This document shows positions 1 to 6,381 of a stretch of DNA of 10,489 bases, piece by piece. This stretch comes from an uncultured Prevotellaceae bacterium (GTDB taxonomy: Bacteria; Bacteroidota; Bacteroidia; Bacteroidales; Bacteroidaceae): positions 1-10,489 of the forward strand of contig CALBJW010000103.1 of NCBI GenBank assembly GCA_937893145.1, in the 5' to 3' direction. The translations under genes were made by a program, and so were the position numbers. Under the pieces are notes generated by a model. That model saw only the letters and a list, made by a program, of their open reading frames with translations, was not told the DNA's origin and did no database searches. How positions within the stretch are numbered: position 1 is the first letter of the stretch; each line of letters begins with the position of its first letter.

Positions 1-55
1 GGTTTTACGTAGCACATACAGGTTTGCCAAGTGTTCTAATGGGTCGTCATCACCA
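1..55. repeat. Terminal direct repeat, left copy (circle joint)
   Basis: These 55 bases are identical to 10435-10489. An exact end-to-end repeat of this size is what an assembler leaves when it closes a circular molecule, so the unique length is 10,434 bp. A gene on the minus strand runs through the joint without a break, which supports circularity over a true terminal repeat of a linear genome. Confidence 0.93.
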
Positions 56-144
56 ATGATGAATTTCCCATTGAGGTATATCTGATAAGCATTTTTGCTT
101 TCAAGATGTATCCTCTCATTGTCTACATAAATATAGTCCATCAT
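1..144 (-). CDS. Small protein of unknown function, N-terminal part (gene crosses circle joint)
   Basis: The ORF starts at an ATG at 144 on the minus strand (a second ATG follows directly) and reads to position 1. It continues from 10434 to a TGA at 10333, giving 81 residues on the circle. The protein begins MMDYIYVDNERIHLESK and includes NGKFIIGDDDPLEHLANLYV. It is acidic to neutral and soluble, with no signal peptide, membrane segment or family that I recognise. Its stop overlaps the start of the next gene (start 10336) as ATGA, which shows translational coupling and supports both this frame and the circle. It is the third gene of an eight-gene minus-strand operon; the gap to the gene before it is about 45 bp. 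Confidence 0.8.
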   Translation of the reverse strand, partial: MMDYIYVDNERIHLESKNAYQIYLNGKFIIGDDDPLEHLANLYVLRKT

Positions 145-189
145 ATCTCTTGAATGTTATGGGGGAGGTTCTTGCCCTCCCCCTGGTTA

Positions 190-423
190 TTACTTCTTTT
201 CTATCTCGGCAGTGCAGATTATCATCTCGTCGAGCACCTTGTTGTACTCTGCATAGATTGTCTTGCCAATTGCTCTTAGAGCGTTGAAAAATCTCTCATC
301 CTCTGTGTTGCATCCTTTCATGTATCCGATACTAGTGAGTGCATCGGATAGTGTATTACTGAGGTCGCTCAGCTCATCACGTCTGTTGCACCAGTCTGCT
401 GTGTCCATTGGTTTTTGTCTCAT
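190..423 (-). CDS. Small helical protein of unknown function
   Basis: 77 residues, starting MRQKPMDTADWCNRRDEL and ending in a charged EIEKK tail. The start codon overlaps the stop of the gene before it (420-668) as ATGA, which fixes the start and indicates coupled translation. The composition (many D, E, L, A, with NALRAIGKTIYAEYNKVL near residues 47-64) predicts two amphipathic helices. It loosely resembles the preceding gene and the gene at 9313-9573 around an L-x-A-I motif, so these may be diverged copies; that is inference. No known family is recognised. It is the second gene of the minus-strand operon. Confidence 0.78.
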   Translation of the reverse strand: MRQKPMDTADWCNRRDELSDLSNTLSDALTSIGYMKGCNTEDERFFNALRAIGKTIYAEYNKVLDEMIICTAEIEKK

Positions 424-668
424 AGTCCTGCCTTTTCGTTTGTTAAACTATTGATTGTACTCTCAATTATCTCCGATAGCTTTTCGTTGCTCTCCTTGAG
501 GAGCTTTGCTATAGCCCATAGCTCTGTGTTGTAATCCAGGTCATCCCAGGTCTCGCATATCTCGTTGGCGAGCTTGAACCTAGCGTCGATAATGTGGTGG
601 TTGATTTCGATAAGCTCGTCAGCTCTGCGACGAAGCTCATCAAGTCTTGTGGTGTTTGTTGTAGCCAT
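420..668 (-). CDS. Small helical protein of unknown function, first gene of the minus-strand operon
   Basis: 82 residues, starting MATTNTTRLDELRRRADEL. It is highly charged and helix-forming, with a probable coiled-coil stretch near residues 8-35 and another near 55-75 (KLLKESNEKLSEIIEST). It has no signal peptide or membrane segment. The ATG at 668 lies about 100 bp downstream of a TTG-N20-TAnnTTTG promoter and is preceded by an A-rich leader rather than a Shine-Dalgarno sequence, as is usual in Bacteroidota. Its stop overlaps the next start as ATGA. The function is unknown. Being first in the operon and helical, it could be a host-takeover, DNA-associated or virion-accessory protein; none of these can be shown here. 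Confidence 0.78.
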   Translation of the reverse strand: MATTNTTRLDELRRRADELIEINHHIIDARFKLANEICETWDDLDYNTELWAIAKLLKESNEKLSEIIESTINSLTNEKAGL

Positions 669-769
669 AATTACGTGGTTTTTGATTGTTTGAAAATATG
701 TTTCCTATCACTGAATTTCGTATGTAACCAAGTCAAAGAGCGATGATGATAACCTCATCTTTCTAAGTA

Positions 770-801
770 CAAAGGTACAGCTTTTTCTTGATATATGCAA
801 G
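770..801 (-). promoter_or_regulatory. Bacteroidota-type promoter for the minus-strand operon
   Basis: Read on the minus strand, the -7 element is TACCTTTG (777 to 770), an exact match to TAnnTTTG. A CTTG lies 20 nt upstream (801 to 798), in the place of the -33 TTTG. The same CTTG-N20-TACCTTTG arrangement occurs in the opposite direction at 968-999. Transcription would start near 763, leaving a leader of about 95 nt before the first gene. Confidence 0.72.
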
Positions 802-942
802 CATTTTTCAAGTTATCTTTAGCCTTTTTCGTTAAATAGTGTTAATAGTCTTTGCCCCCAAACCCAACGAAAAGCACCTTATTTGCATGTAAAATATCTT
901 TACACCTAGCCCCCACCCCACCCCAAGCCCGACAAAACCACA

Positions 943-977
943 ACTTTTGTCCGTTCTTCCCCCGACTCTTGTCCGTT
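943..977. repeat. Short direct repeat upstream of the first DUF6266-like gene
   Basis: ACTTTTGTCCGTT (943-955) and ACTCTTGTCCGTT (965-977) differ at one base and lie 22 bp apart, two turns of the helix. The second copy contains the -33 element of the promoter at 968-999. This spacing suits an operator for a dimeric regulator, such as the ribbon-helix-helix-like protein encoded at 9623-9814. That link is inference. Confidence 0.5.
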
Positions 978-999
978 TCCCTGGCATTCCGTACCTTTG
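968..999 (+). promoter_or_regulatory. Bacteroidota-type promoter for the DUF6266-like genes
   Basis: CTTG (968-971), a 20-nt spacer and TACCTTTG (992-999) match the TTTG-N19-21-TAnnTTTG consensus of the primary sigma factor of Bacteroidota. The start of transcription would be near 1006, leaving about 25 nt of A/T-rich leader before the ATG at 1031. The rest of the 669-1030 intergenic stretch holds the opposing promoter (770-801) and a C-rich tract (about 908-930), and I see no gene in it. Confidence 0.78.
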
Positions 1000-1030
1000 C
1001 CCCGAACTTCAATTTAATGTCAAAAAACAT

Positions 1031-2326
1031 ATGGCTGTACTCAAATCTCCTCTTTTCCGTGGTGCTAAAGGCAAGTTCGCCGGCAACACCCTCCTGCAGC
1101 GTGGAGGACAGACCATCATCCGCCAAGGCTCCAGCGAGAACACCAACCCTCGCACAGCTTCGCAGATGCAGCGTCGTGTCCGTCTCGCCAATCTCGTAAC
1201 TATGTATCGCGCTGGTCAGTCTTGGATGCCCAAGGCTTTTCAAGGTAAGCGTCCTGCCTGGAGCGACTTTAACGCCTTCGTATCCGCCAACCTCAACAAC
1301 TCACCTGTAGCACTCACCAAGGAACAGGCTGCTGCAGGCGCATGCGTGTGCGCTCCTTATCTCATCACAAAGGGTAATCTGTTCTCTGTGTCCATCAATA
1401 AGGTGGATGACTGCTACAACACGAACATTCAGTGTAACACCGAAACACCCATGGACGAAAAGTCTGTCGCTGATTTGGCTAAAGAGCTGGTGGCACAAAA
1501 TCGTTTTCTGCAGTTTGGCGATCAGATAAGTTTCATCAGTTATCAGCAGGTGACAAACGAGGTTACTGGCTATCCCCAGGTGCTGTGTACTTCGTATGAG
1601 ATTACTCTAGATCCAAACAACACAGCTCCTGTTTCGGACTACATGCCAGAGTTTTGCTTTACTCTCAACGAGCAGGGTGATGGCTATGTTATCGGTACTG
1701 GCACTACCATCACTAACGGAGCTTTCTGCTACATCATCAGCCGACGCACACGCAGAGGTATCGAAGTAAGTACACAGCAGCTTTACCTTACTGACACGTC
1801 AGTACTGGAGGCATTCTCCTCACAGGAGCAGCTTGAACTTGCTGCAGCATCCTACGGATATGCTTCAAACGTATTCCTGGACCCAAGTACCGAGGACTTT
1901 AGCCAAGACCCAGGGGTGGCTATCTCTCTGCTGGGTATTAGTAAGACTGTCTCTGCACGTACTATGCTGCCATCGTCAACCAACGATTATGTGTCGGGGC
2001 AGGTTTCTCCCACCTTGGCTACTCTTACATCAAATGGCTCCAGTGGCACATATCTGCCGTTGTTCTTCAACAACGATGTACAGCTCTCTGCTGCAGAGGT
2101 GACATTCTTCAAATGGGGTCAGCCCGATTTTATCGCAGCTGCACAACATGTCATGTCTCCTGGTACCACTGGCACAGAGGCATCGCGTGTGTGGGGTGCT
2201 GACCTTGCCACTATCGGGCAATCTGCATATGCCGACTATCGCATTATCAAGATTGTAGCCACCACAACGGACGGCATGCAGATTGAGGCTAACTTCCCCA
2301 AGCCTGCAAAGCCCATCCTCTCCTGA
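1031..2326 (+). CDS. DUF6266-like protein, long paralogue; candidate virion protein
   Basis: 431 residues starting MAVLKSPLFRGAKGKFAG. The ATG at 1031 was chosen over an upstream in-frame start at 947 because the upstream part covers the promoter, and because the protein aligns from residue 1 with the next gene's product. By hand count 54 of the first 110 positions are identical without a gap. The N-terminal block carries the DUF6266-type pattern: GKxAG, an NPRT motif at residues 39-42 followed by Q and R residues, LANLV at 52-56, then SDFNAFVSANL at 78-88. Residues from about 290 onward (roughly 142 aa) have no counterpart in the paralogue. There is no signal peptide or membrane helix. DUF6266 has no established biochemical role that I know of. 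The strong promoter, first place in the arm and position before lysis genes suggest a structural protein, which is inference. Confidence 0.9.
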   Translation: MAVLKSPLFRGAKGKFAGNTLLQRGGQTIIRQGSSENTNPRTASQMQRRVRLANLVTMYRAGQSWMPKAFQGKRPAWSDFNAFVSANLNNSPVALTKEQAAAGACVCAPYLITKGNLFSVSINKVDDCYNTNIQCNTETPMDEKSVADLAKELVAQNRFLQFGDQISFISYQQVTNEVTGYPQVLCTSYEITLDPNNTAPVSDYMPEFCFTLNEQGDGYVIGTGTTITNGAFCYIISRRTRRGIEVSTQQLYLTDTSVLEAFSSQEQLELAAASYGYASNVFLDPSTEDFSQDPGVAISLLGISKTVSARTMLPSSTNDYVSGQVSPTLATLTSNGSSGTYLPLFFNNDVQLSAAEVTFFKWGQPDFIAAAQHVMSPGTTGTEASRVWGADLATIGQSAYADYRIIKIVATTTDGMQIEANFPKPAKPILS

Positions 2327-2379
2327 TCAAGCCGATTTATTTGAGCAAATCATATTGTCTAACTTAATTTTTTATCATT

Positions 2380-3240
2380 ATGGGAAAGATTAATTCCATT
2401 TTCCTTCGCAAGTCGAAGGGTAAGCTGGCAGGAACTACCATCTACACTACAGGTGGTGTAACCATCCAGCGCGAGATTGCAACCGAGGTAAAGAACCCAC
2501 GCACACGCGCTCAGATGAAGCATCGTGTGAAGCTGGCGAACCTCGTCAACATGTACCAGGTTCTGAAACCATTCTTCAAGTATGCTTTTGAAAACAAAAA
2601 GCCCTTGCAGAGTGACTACAATGCTTTCGTGAGCAAGAACCTCACCGCATCAGAGGTCTATCTGACAAAGCAGGAAGCAGCCGCTAACGTTGTTATTCCT
2701 GCTCCCTACCGCATCAGTGAGGGTACACTGGGTATCAAGGCAACTTTTGGGCGAGATCAGAATATTATTTTAGGTCTTGCAACTGACGGAGATTATACCA
2801 TTTCCGACAACACCACCATTGCTTCTTTCTCACAGCACATCATCAACCACAACCCTGGCGTTGTTGAAGGTATGCAGCTGTCTTTTGTAGGTATTAATGC
2901 ACAAGCAAACGGCTTGTTGGATAATCTCTATCTTTTGGAGCTTATTCTTGATACTACCAACACGACGGAAAAGGTTTATGATTACATCCCTGATCTTGCT
3001 GTTGAAGGTGGTCATATTTATTTGGACATTGACAATGGACCTAACCCTTCAGCTGGCGCTTTTGTCCTCAGCCACACAGTTGCAGGCAAAACCAAGGTCT
3101 CTACTGAATCCCTTGAGGCTTATGGCAGTTGGGCTGATTGGACAACCGATGCCCACCTCTACGAAGCCATCAACAGCTATGGCGAGAGCACCGAGGCATT
3201 CCTCGACAGCAACAACGCTCAGAAGCCTACCCTTTCGTAG
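2380..3240 (+). CDS. DUF6266-like protein, short paralogue; candidate virion protein
   Basis: 286 residues starting MGKINSIFLRKSKGKLAG. It shares the whole N-terminal block of the upstream gene without gaps (GKLAG, NPRT at 39-42, KLANLVNMY at 51-59, SDYNAFVSKNL at 78-88, APYRIS near 108-113). It also shares scattered C-terminal patches: GAF followed by VST, and SYG followed by FLD. It ends where the long paralogue continues into its extra 142 residues. The gene follows 53 bp after its neighbour with no clear promoter of its own, so the two are probably co-transcribed up to the terminator at 3268-3310. It is likely soluble and beta-rich. The function is unknown; a duplicated capsid or capsid/minor-protein pair would fit. 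The start is supported by paralogue alignment. Confidence 0.9.
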   Translation: MGKINSIFLRKSKGKLAGTTIYTTGGVTIQREIATEVKNPRTRAQMKHRVKLANLVNMYQVLKPFFKYAFENKKPLQSDYNAFVSKNLTASEVYLTKQEAAANVVIPAPYRISEGTLGIKATFGRDQNIILGLATDGDYTISDNTTIASFSQHIINHNPGVVEGMQLSFVGINAQANGLLDNLYLLELILDTTNTTEKVYDYIPDLAVEGGHIYLDIDNGPNPSAGAFVLSHTVAGKTKVSTESLEAYGSWADWTTDAHLYEAINSYGESTEAFLDSNNAQKPTLS

Positions 3241-3267
3241 TTGGTTATCTTGAAATATCTATCTGTC

Positions 3268-3310
3268 GCGCTCCTGTCCCACTTCACCAACGGGGCGGGA
3301 GCGCTTTTTT
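3268..3310 (+). terminator. Strong intrinsic terminator after the DUF6266-like genes
   Basis: A 13-bp stem (3268-3280 with 3292-3304, including G-T pairs) around an 11-nt loop is followed by six T residues (3305-3310). It separates the two DUF6266-like genes from the lysis cassette, which starts only 15 bp later and shows no promoter of its own. Partial read-through here would give low expression of the lysis genes relative to the genes before them. Confidence 0.9.
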
Positions 3311-3324
3311 AACACCTCTGCAAT

Positions 3325-3558
3325 ATGAAAGCAAACACCAAGGAACTCATACACTACACCACTGCTTGCGCGATGCTTGCCGTGGGCACAGCCTTTTGCG
3401 CTTGGAGCTGTGCAGCACCGCCCGAGGGCGAGATACATTCATCCGTTCTCTGGCTGATGGGACAAATCATCATCTTCGTTGGATGTGTGTTCGGTGTCAC
3501 ATCTTATGTAAATCTACAGATAGACAGGAGGGTTGGGAATGGAAGTCCTGATAAATAG
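3325..3558 (+). CDS. Holin-like small membrane protein
   Basis: 77 residues, MKANTKELIHYTTACAMLA and onward. Two hydrophobic segments (about residues 10-30 and 40-63) flank a short acidic loop (PPEGEIHSS), and the C terminus is hydrophilic and basic (QIDRRVGNGSPDK). Size, two membrane helices and charged tail match class II holins. The position directly upstream of, and overlapping by 20 nt with, a peptidoglycan-enzyme gene strengthens the call. It would form lesions in the inner membrane that release or activate the enzyme. No family was identified by sequence, so the name rests on topology and context. A DUF5675-associated small membrane protein of other function is the alternative. Confidence 0.7.
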   Translation: MKANTKELIHYTTACAMLAVGTAFCAWSCAAPPEGEIHSSVLWLMGQIIIFVGCVFGVTSYVNLQIDRRVGNGSPDK

Positions 3559-4036
3559 AATTGCCAGGGTTCGCCCTGCCAATGTTGTGATGTCGTACAC
3601 CATCGGACACCTCTACTGCGATGGTATCTATGTCTGTGACACGTTGGAGCCCTACGACCGCGGTCTTGATGCCTCCATGTCTCTTGATGACATCCGAGTC
3701 CGCAAGGTAAAGGGAAGCACAGCCATACCCACAGGCACGTTTGACATTGATTTCAAGACGTGGAGCCCACGTTTCGGCTCCAAGGATTTCTACCTCTCCT
3801 CTTGCTCCGGCTACCTTCCTCGCCTGCGCTACGTCCCTGGCTTCGATGGCATCCTCTTCCATGTCGGCAATTCCAAAAAAGACACAGAGGGCTGCATCCT
3901 CCTCGGCTGGAACCGAGAGAAGGGCAAGGTCATCAACAGCAAGGAAGCATTCAAGAAGTGGTATCGAATAGTCAAAAATGCCGCTATGGATGGCGAGCCT
4001 GTTACACTGCGCATCACCCGACAATATGCTGTCTAA
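3539..4036 (+). CDS. DUF5675-like L,D-transpeptidase/carboxypeptidase-type lysis enzyme
   Basis: 165 residues from the ATG at 3539 (MEVLINRIARVRP). That ATG sits 6 nt after a good Shine-Dalgarno sequence, AGGAGGG (3526-3532); a TTG six bases upstream in frame is less likely. The family pattern is clear: TLEP at 35-38, IPTGTFDI near 63-70, then FHVGNSKKDTEGCILLG at about 107-123. His108 and Cys119 in the H-G-N...T-x-G-C-I context resemble the catalytic His/Cys of L,D-transpeptidases, and DUF5675 has been linked to such enzymes in phages of Bacteroidota. It would cut or remodel peptidoglycan peptide bridges during lysis. It has no signal peptide, consistent with the need for a holin. It lies between the holin-like and spanin-like genes. 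Confidence 0.85.
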   Translation: MEVLINRIARVRPANVVMSYTIGHLYCDGIYVCDTLEPYDRGLDASMSLDDIRVRKVKGSTAIPTGTFDIDFKTWSPRFGSKDFYLSSCSGYLPRLRYVPGFDGILFHVGNSKKDTEGCILLGWNREKGKVINSKEAFKKWYRIVKNAAMDGEPVTLRITRQYAV

Positions 4037-4042
4037 TCACCT

Positions 4043-4456
4043 ATGTACACATTTTTCAAACTCTTGTTGTTATGGGGTGCTTTCGTCTGCACTGGCTGTA
4101 GGTCGAAAAGCACCCTTTTTCAGTCCTCTGATACTCTAGATCTGCGACTGATGAACTCCCATGAGCGACAGATCCAAACGACTGACAGCATTTTCATAGA
4201 GCATTTTCGCGACAGCACGAAAATGGACTCTATTGTCTATGTCAAGAAAACGGAAATTATGCATCATTATCACACGATTCAGGTGCACGATACCATTGCC
4301 GTTGTGCGTGACTCCGTGAGGGTCTCGAATGCCACTACCGAGGTAGTTCGTGACCCCTCAATTTTAGAGATTTGGCAAGCCAGCATACCCACAAGCCTCA
4401 CCCTTTCCATTATCTTTACATTGATTTTTCTCGCCCTCCTATTGAGAAAAAGGTAA
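4043..4456 (+). CDS. Lipoprotein with C-terminal membrane helix; unimolecular-spanin-like
   Basis: 137 residues. The N terminus is a short lipoprotein-type signal (MYTFFKLLLLWGAFVCTGC) with a candidate lipidated Cys19, although the -3 residue is Cys rather than Leu. The middle (about 21-112) is hydrophilic, with repeated D-S and D-T-I patterns that suggest extended beta structure. Residues about 114-134 form a single membrane helix ending in RKR. An outer-membrane lipid anchor at one end and an inner-membrane helix at the other is the architecture of unimolecular spanins such as phage T1 gp11, which fuse the two membranes as the last step of lysis. The gene starts 6 bp after the lysis enzyme. 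The function is inferred from topology and context only; a lipoprotein of other function is possible. Confidence 0.7.
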   Translation: MYTFFKLLLLWGAFVCTGCRSKSTLFQSSDTLDLRLMNSHERQIQTTDSIFIEHFRDSTKMDSIVYVKKTEIMHHYHTIQVHDTIAVVRDSVRVSNATTEVVRDPSILEIWQASIPTSLTLSIIFTLIFLALLLRKR

Positions 4457-4462
4457 CTCCAT

Positions 4463-4494
4463 TTTTCCAGTATCGGCAAAATGCTCTACCTTTG
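4463..4494 (+). promoter_or_regulatory. Promoter for the structured RNA upstream of rep
   Basis: TACCTTTG (4487-4494) is an exact match to the TAnnTTTG -7 element. The -33 region 20 nt upstream is T-rich (TTTT at 4463-4466) rather than TTTG. It begins inside the stretch just after the spanin-like gene and would start transcription near 4501. Confidence 0.65.
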
Positions 4495-4500
4495 CATCAG

Positions 4501-4626
4501 CCTCGGAAAAGGAGGTGCAGGAGTGGTGTCTTGCGCTGAGCGATACGGGGTCGCGTGGTCAGCACTGACTTTCGGTGATAACCGAGGAGCGCACCAATGG
4601 CTAACTACCTTGGTGCGCTCTTTTCC
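4501..4626 (+). ncRNA. Candidate small structured RNA upstream of the replication operon
   Basis: The stretch runs from a predicted promoter to an intrinsic terminator and contains no convincing ORF. CCTCGG at 4501-4506 can pair with CCGAGG at 4582-4587, closing the molecule. Inside, GCTGA-GCGA can pair with TCGC...TCAGC to make a stem with one bulge (about 4534-4563), and TCGGT/ACCGA is a competing small hairpin near 4572-4585. The 3' end is the terminator hairpin. It could be a replication-control or phage regulatory RNA, or a terminated leader of rep. The competing pairing of CCGAGG with two partners would allow a switch. I cannot assign it to a known RNA family. Confidence 0.6.
4587..4626 (+). 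terminator. Intrinsic terminator ending the structured RNA
   Basis: A perfect 10-bp stem (4587-4596 with 4611-4620) encloses a 14-nt loop and is followed by TTTTCC. It also shields the rep operon from read-through from the lysis genes, so rep probably depends on its own promoter around 4709. The remaining 4627-4701 stretch shows nothing recognisable. Confidence 0.85.
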
Positions 4627-4701
4627 TTCCCCGAGCTCTGCCCTACTCCATCGCGAGATATGCTGTAGTAGTTATGCCGAAGGTCAGATTTCATTAACAT
4701 A

Positions 4702-4748
4702 ATTGCTATAAGTTTGCACCACATTTTTTAGTTGTCTACTATAGCAAT
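4702..4748 (+). promoter_or_regulatory. Inverted repeat over a rep promoter element; candidate operator or nick-site hairpin
   Basis: ATTGCTATA (4702-4710) and TATAGCAAT (4740-4748) are perfect 9-bp inverted arms around 29 nt. The right arm ends 3 bases before the rep ATG. The left arm overlaps TAAGTTTG (4709-4716), an exact TAnnTTTG -7 element, though the matching -33 box is poor. A repressor or Rep itself binding the arms would block rep transcription. In RNA the hairpin would hide the rep start. A role as rolling-circle nick site is an alternative. Confidence 0.6.
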
Positions 4749-4751
4749 AAA

Positions 4752-6164
4752 ATGAACTACGTTATTTCCGTCGACTGGTTCCAGTATTATTGTAAATCGG
4801 GTCGGCTTTTCAACCCGATATTTGGAACCTACTTCACTGGCAAACAGCCAAATGCTATGAATTATGTCAGCCAATACTACGTGGATGAATGTCCCGAGCA
4901 TCATTCCATGTTCCGCAAGAGCTGTACAATTAAGTTACACAAGTTCCCCCTGGTTCATATCCATTATTCGCCCAAGCCGTCAACGATGGCAGCTAACTCA
5001 GTTGCCGTCAAGGTCACGAACCGAGCACTATATAGTAAATCATGGTCCTTCTACTTGCATGACATCATCGCTGCGCTTGACCTCCATATCTGCGGCATCA
5101 CTCGCGTTGACCTATGTTGCGACCTGCAGCATTTCCATGATGGGCTTCTGCCAAACACCTTCATTCAGCGTTACCTCAACAACGGAACTTCAAAAAAGCG
5201 TTGCCAGTATGTTCGTGTTGGTGGAAATTCCTTCTGTGTGCACGGCAAGAAACGTCTGCGTTACGAGGATGGTGTGAAGAAGGAGAACATTGTAGGCACA
5301 CAAAACTGCCTTGATTATATCCGTTGGGGTTCCCGACAGTCAGGTGTCTGCACATATCTCTACAACAAGAGCCAGGAACTCCTTGATAAAAAGTCGAAAC
5401 CCTACATCAAAAAGATGTGGGAGGATTCCGGCATCATCGTCAACGAAGAGTTGCCTGTTTACCGACTGGAGTTCTCCATCAGTTCCAAAGCCATCAACTT
5501 GCGACCAGTCCACAGCAAGCGCAAGCACATCGGGCTTAACCCATCCTTGATGCGCCAACTGAATAAGGATGACTTTGCGACACAGGCCAACATAGAAGCC
5601 ACATTTTGGATGTACGCAAATCGTTACTTCCGATTCCGCAAGGTGGGCAAGCAAAAGTACCGCAAGGACATGCCCATCCTGCAGCTGTGGGATGTTGAAG
5701 TGGAATCTTTCCTCAAACCATCATACTTCAACACTCAGTGTGACACTGGAGTAGCCGAGCGAAGAGCAGCCAACACCATTCAGAGGCTCATCCTCAATTA
5801 TCCCGACCTGCCATCGCACTATGCCAACAGCATCAACACCTTCTCCGATTGTCTCACCTTCACAGGCTTTCTTAAGGAGAAACTGGAAAAGTTCAACGAG
5901 GATGGCCTGGACTACTTCCGAGGAAAAGACCAAGGTCAGTGGAAGCAACTGCAACGTGCAGGCATCGTCACGAAGGTACAAGAGACTGCGATGGAGCAAG
6001 CACTGGAGCGAGCCGTTGCCTCACGATTCGAGGAACTCCTCGGCTATGCCGAATTTACAGAGCTGTGGGACAAACGACAATGTTTCGTGGAGATGGCAGA
6101 GGAACTCCTGCAAGCAGAGGATGAAATACACCAAGTCTATGACCAAATTTATAGCGACTTATGA
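4752..6164 (+). CDS. rep: Rolling-circle replication initiator (Rep_trans / phage gpII-like)
   Basis: 470 residues. The protein opens with MNYVISVDWFQYYC, like the conserved D-W strand of this superfamily. It then has ITRVDLCCDLQ (about 116-125), the R-x-D-L-x-x-D motif with Asp120 and Asp124, followed by CTYLYNKSQEL (200-210) and YRLEFSI (237-243). The latter match the Y-x-K-x-x-E and R-x-E blocks of Rep_trans and gene II/X-type initiators. Tyr204 or a neighbouring Tyr may be the nicking residue; I cannot settle which. The C-terminal 130 residues are charged and helical (EQALERAVASRFEELLGYAE) with no known domain. It would nick one strand at the origin and start rolling-circle synthesis. The family serves ssDNA phages, plasmids and conjugative elements, so it does not by itself say which this is. 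Its stop overlaps the next gene as ATGA. Confidence 0.85.
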   Translation: MNYVISVDWFQYYCKSGRLFNPIFGTYFTGKQPNAMNYVSQYYVDECPEHHSMFRKSCTIKLHKFPLVHIHYSPKPSTMAANSVAVKVTNRALYSKSWSFYLHDIIAALDLHICGITRVDLCCDLQHFHDGLLPNTFIQRYLNNGTSKKRCQYVRVGGNSFCVHGKKRLRYEDGVKKENIVGTQNCLDYIRWGSRQSGVCTYLYNKSQELLDKKSKPYIKKMWEDSGIIVNEELPVYRLEFSISSKAINLRPVHSKRKHIGLNPSLMRQLNKDDFATQANIEATFWMYANRYFRFRKVGKQKYRKDMPILQLWDVEVESFLKPSYFNTQCDTGVAERRAANTIQRLILNYPDLPSHYANSINTFSDCLTFTGFLKEKLEKFNEDGLDYFRGKDQGQWKQLQRAGIVTKVQETAMEQALERAVASRFEELLGYAEFTELWDKRQCFVEMAEELLQAEDEIHQVYDQIYSDL

Positions 6165-6346
6165 CATTGAAGCAGTACCTTGGGGTGGTTAGGGACTATG
6201 TTAGGGCTGAGGAGCTCTATAACAAAACGCACAACGAACGTCACAAGCAAATTAGTGACATTCTGTTTCGCTTGATGCGTGACGAACTGAAGTGTCAACT
6301 ACGCAGAGTAAATGAACCATACGAGGCTACTGAACCAAAAATATAG
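6161..6346 (+). CDS. Small protein of unknown function coupled to rep
   Basis: 61 residues, MTLKQYLGVVRDYVRAEELYNK and onward, basic and helical (HKQISDILFRLMRDELKCQLRR). Its ATG overlaps the rep stop by 4 nt (ATGA), which implies translational coupling and a job in or near replication. No motif or family is recognised, and there is no membrane segment. Short length lowers confidence, but the overlap and the protein-like composition favour a real gene. Confidence 0.7.
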   Translation: MTLKQYLGVVRDYVRAEELYNKTHNERHKQISDILFRLMRDELKCQLRRVNEPYEATEPKI

Positions 6347-6350
6347 CAAC

Positions 6351-6374
6351 AGATAAACAACAAGATAAACAACA
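6351..6374 (+). repeat. Tandem 12-bp repeat in the rep operon
   Basis: AGATAAACAACA occurs twice head to tail (6351-6362 and 6363-6374), 7 bases before the ATG at 6382. The unstructured A-rich sequence could act as a translation enhancer for the next gene, as A-rich leaders do in Bacteroidota, or as a protein-binding site. Confidence 0.7.
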
Positions 6375-6381
6375 AAGAGTT

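Noticed and set aside
947..1030. Upstream in-frame extension of the long DUF6266-like gene (TTG/GTG-type start at 947)
   Set aside because: The extension covers the promoter and predicted transcription start, and the paralogue aligns from the ATG at 1031.
842..1243. 133-codon minus-strand frame
   Set aside because: It is antisense to the DUF6266-like gene and its promoter.
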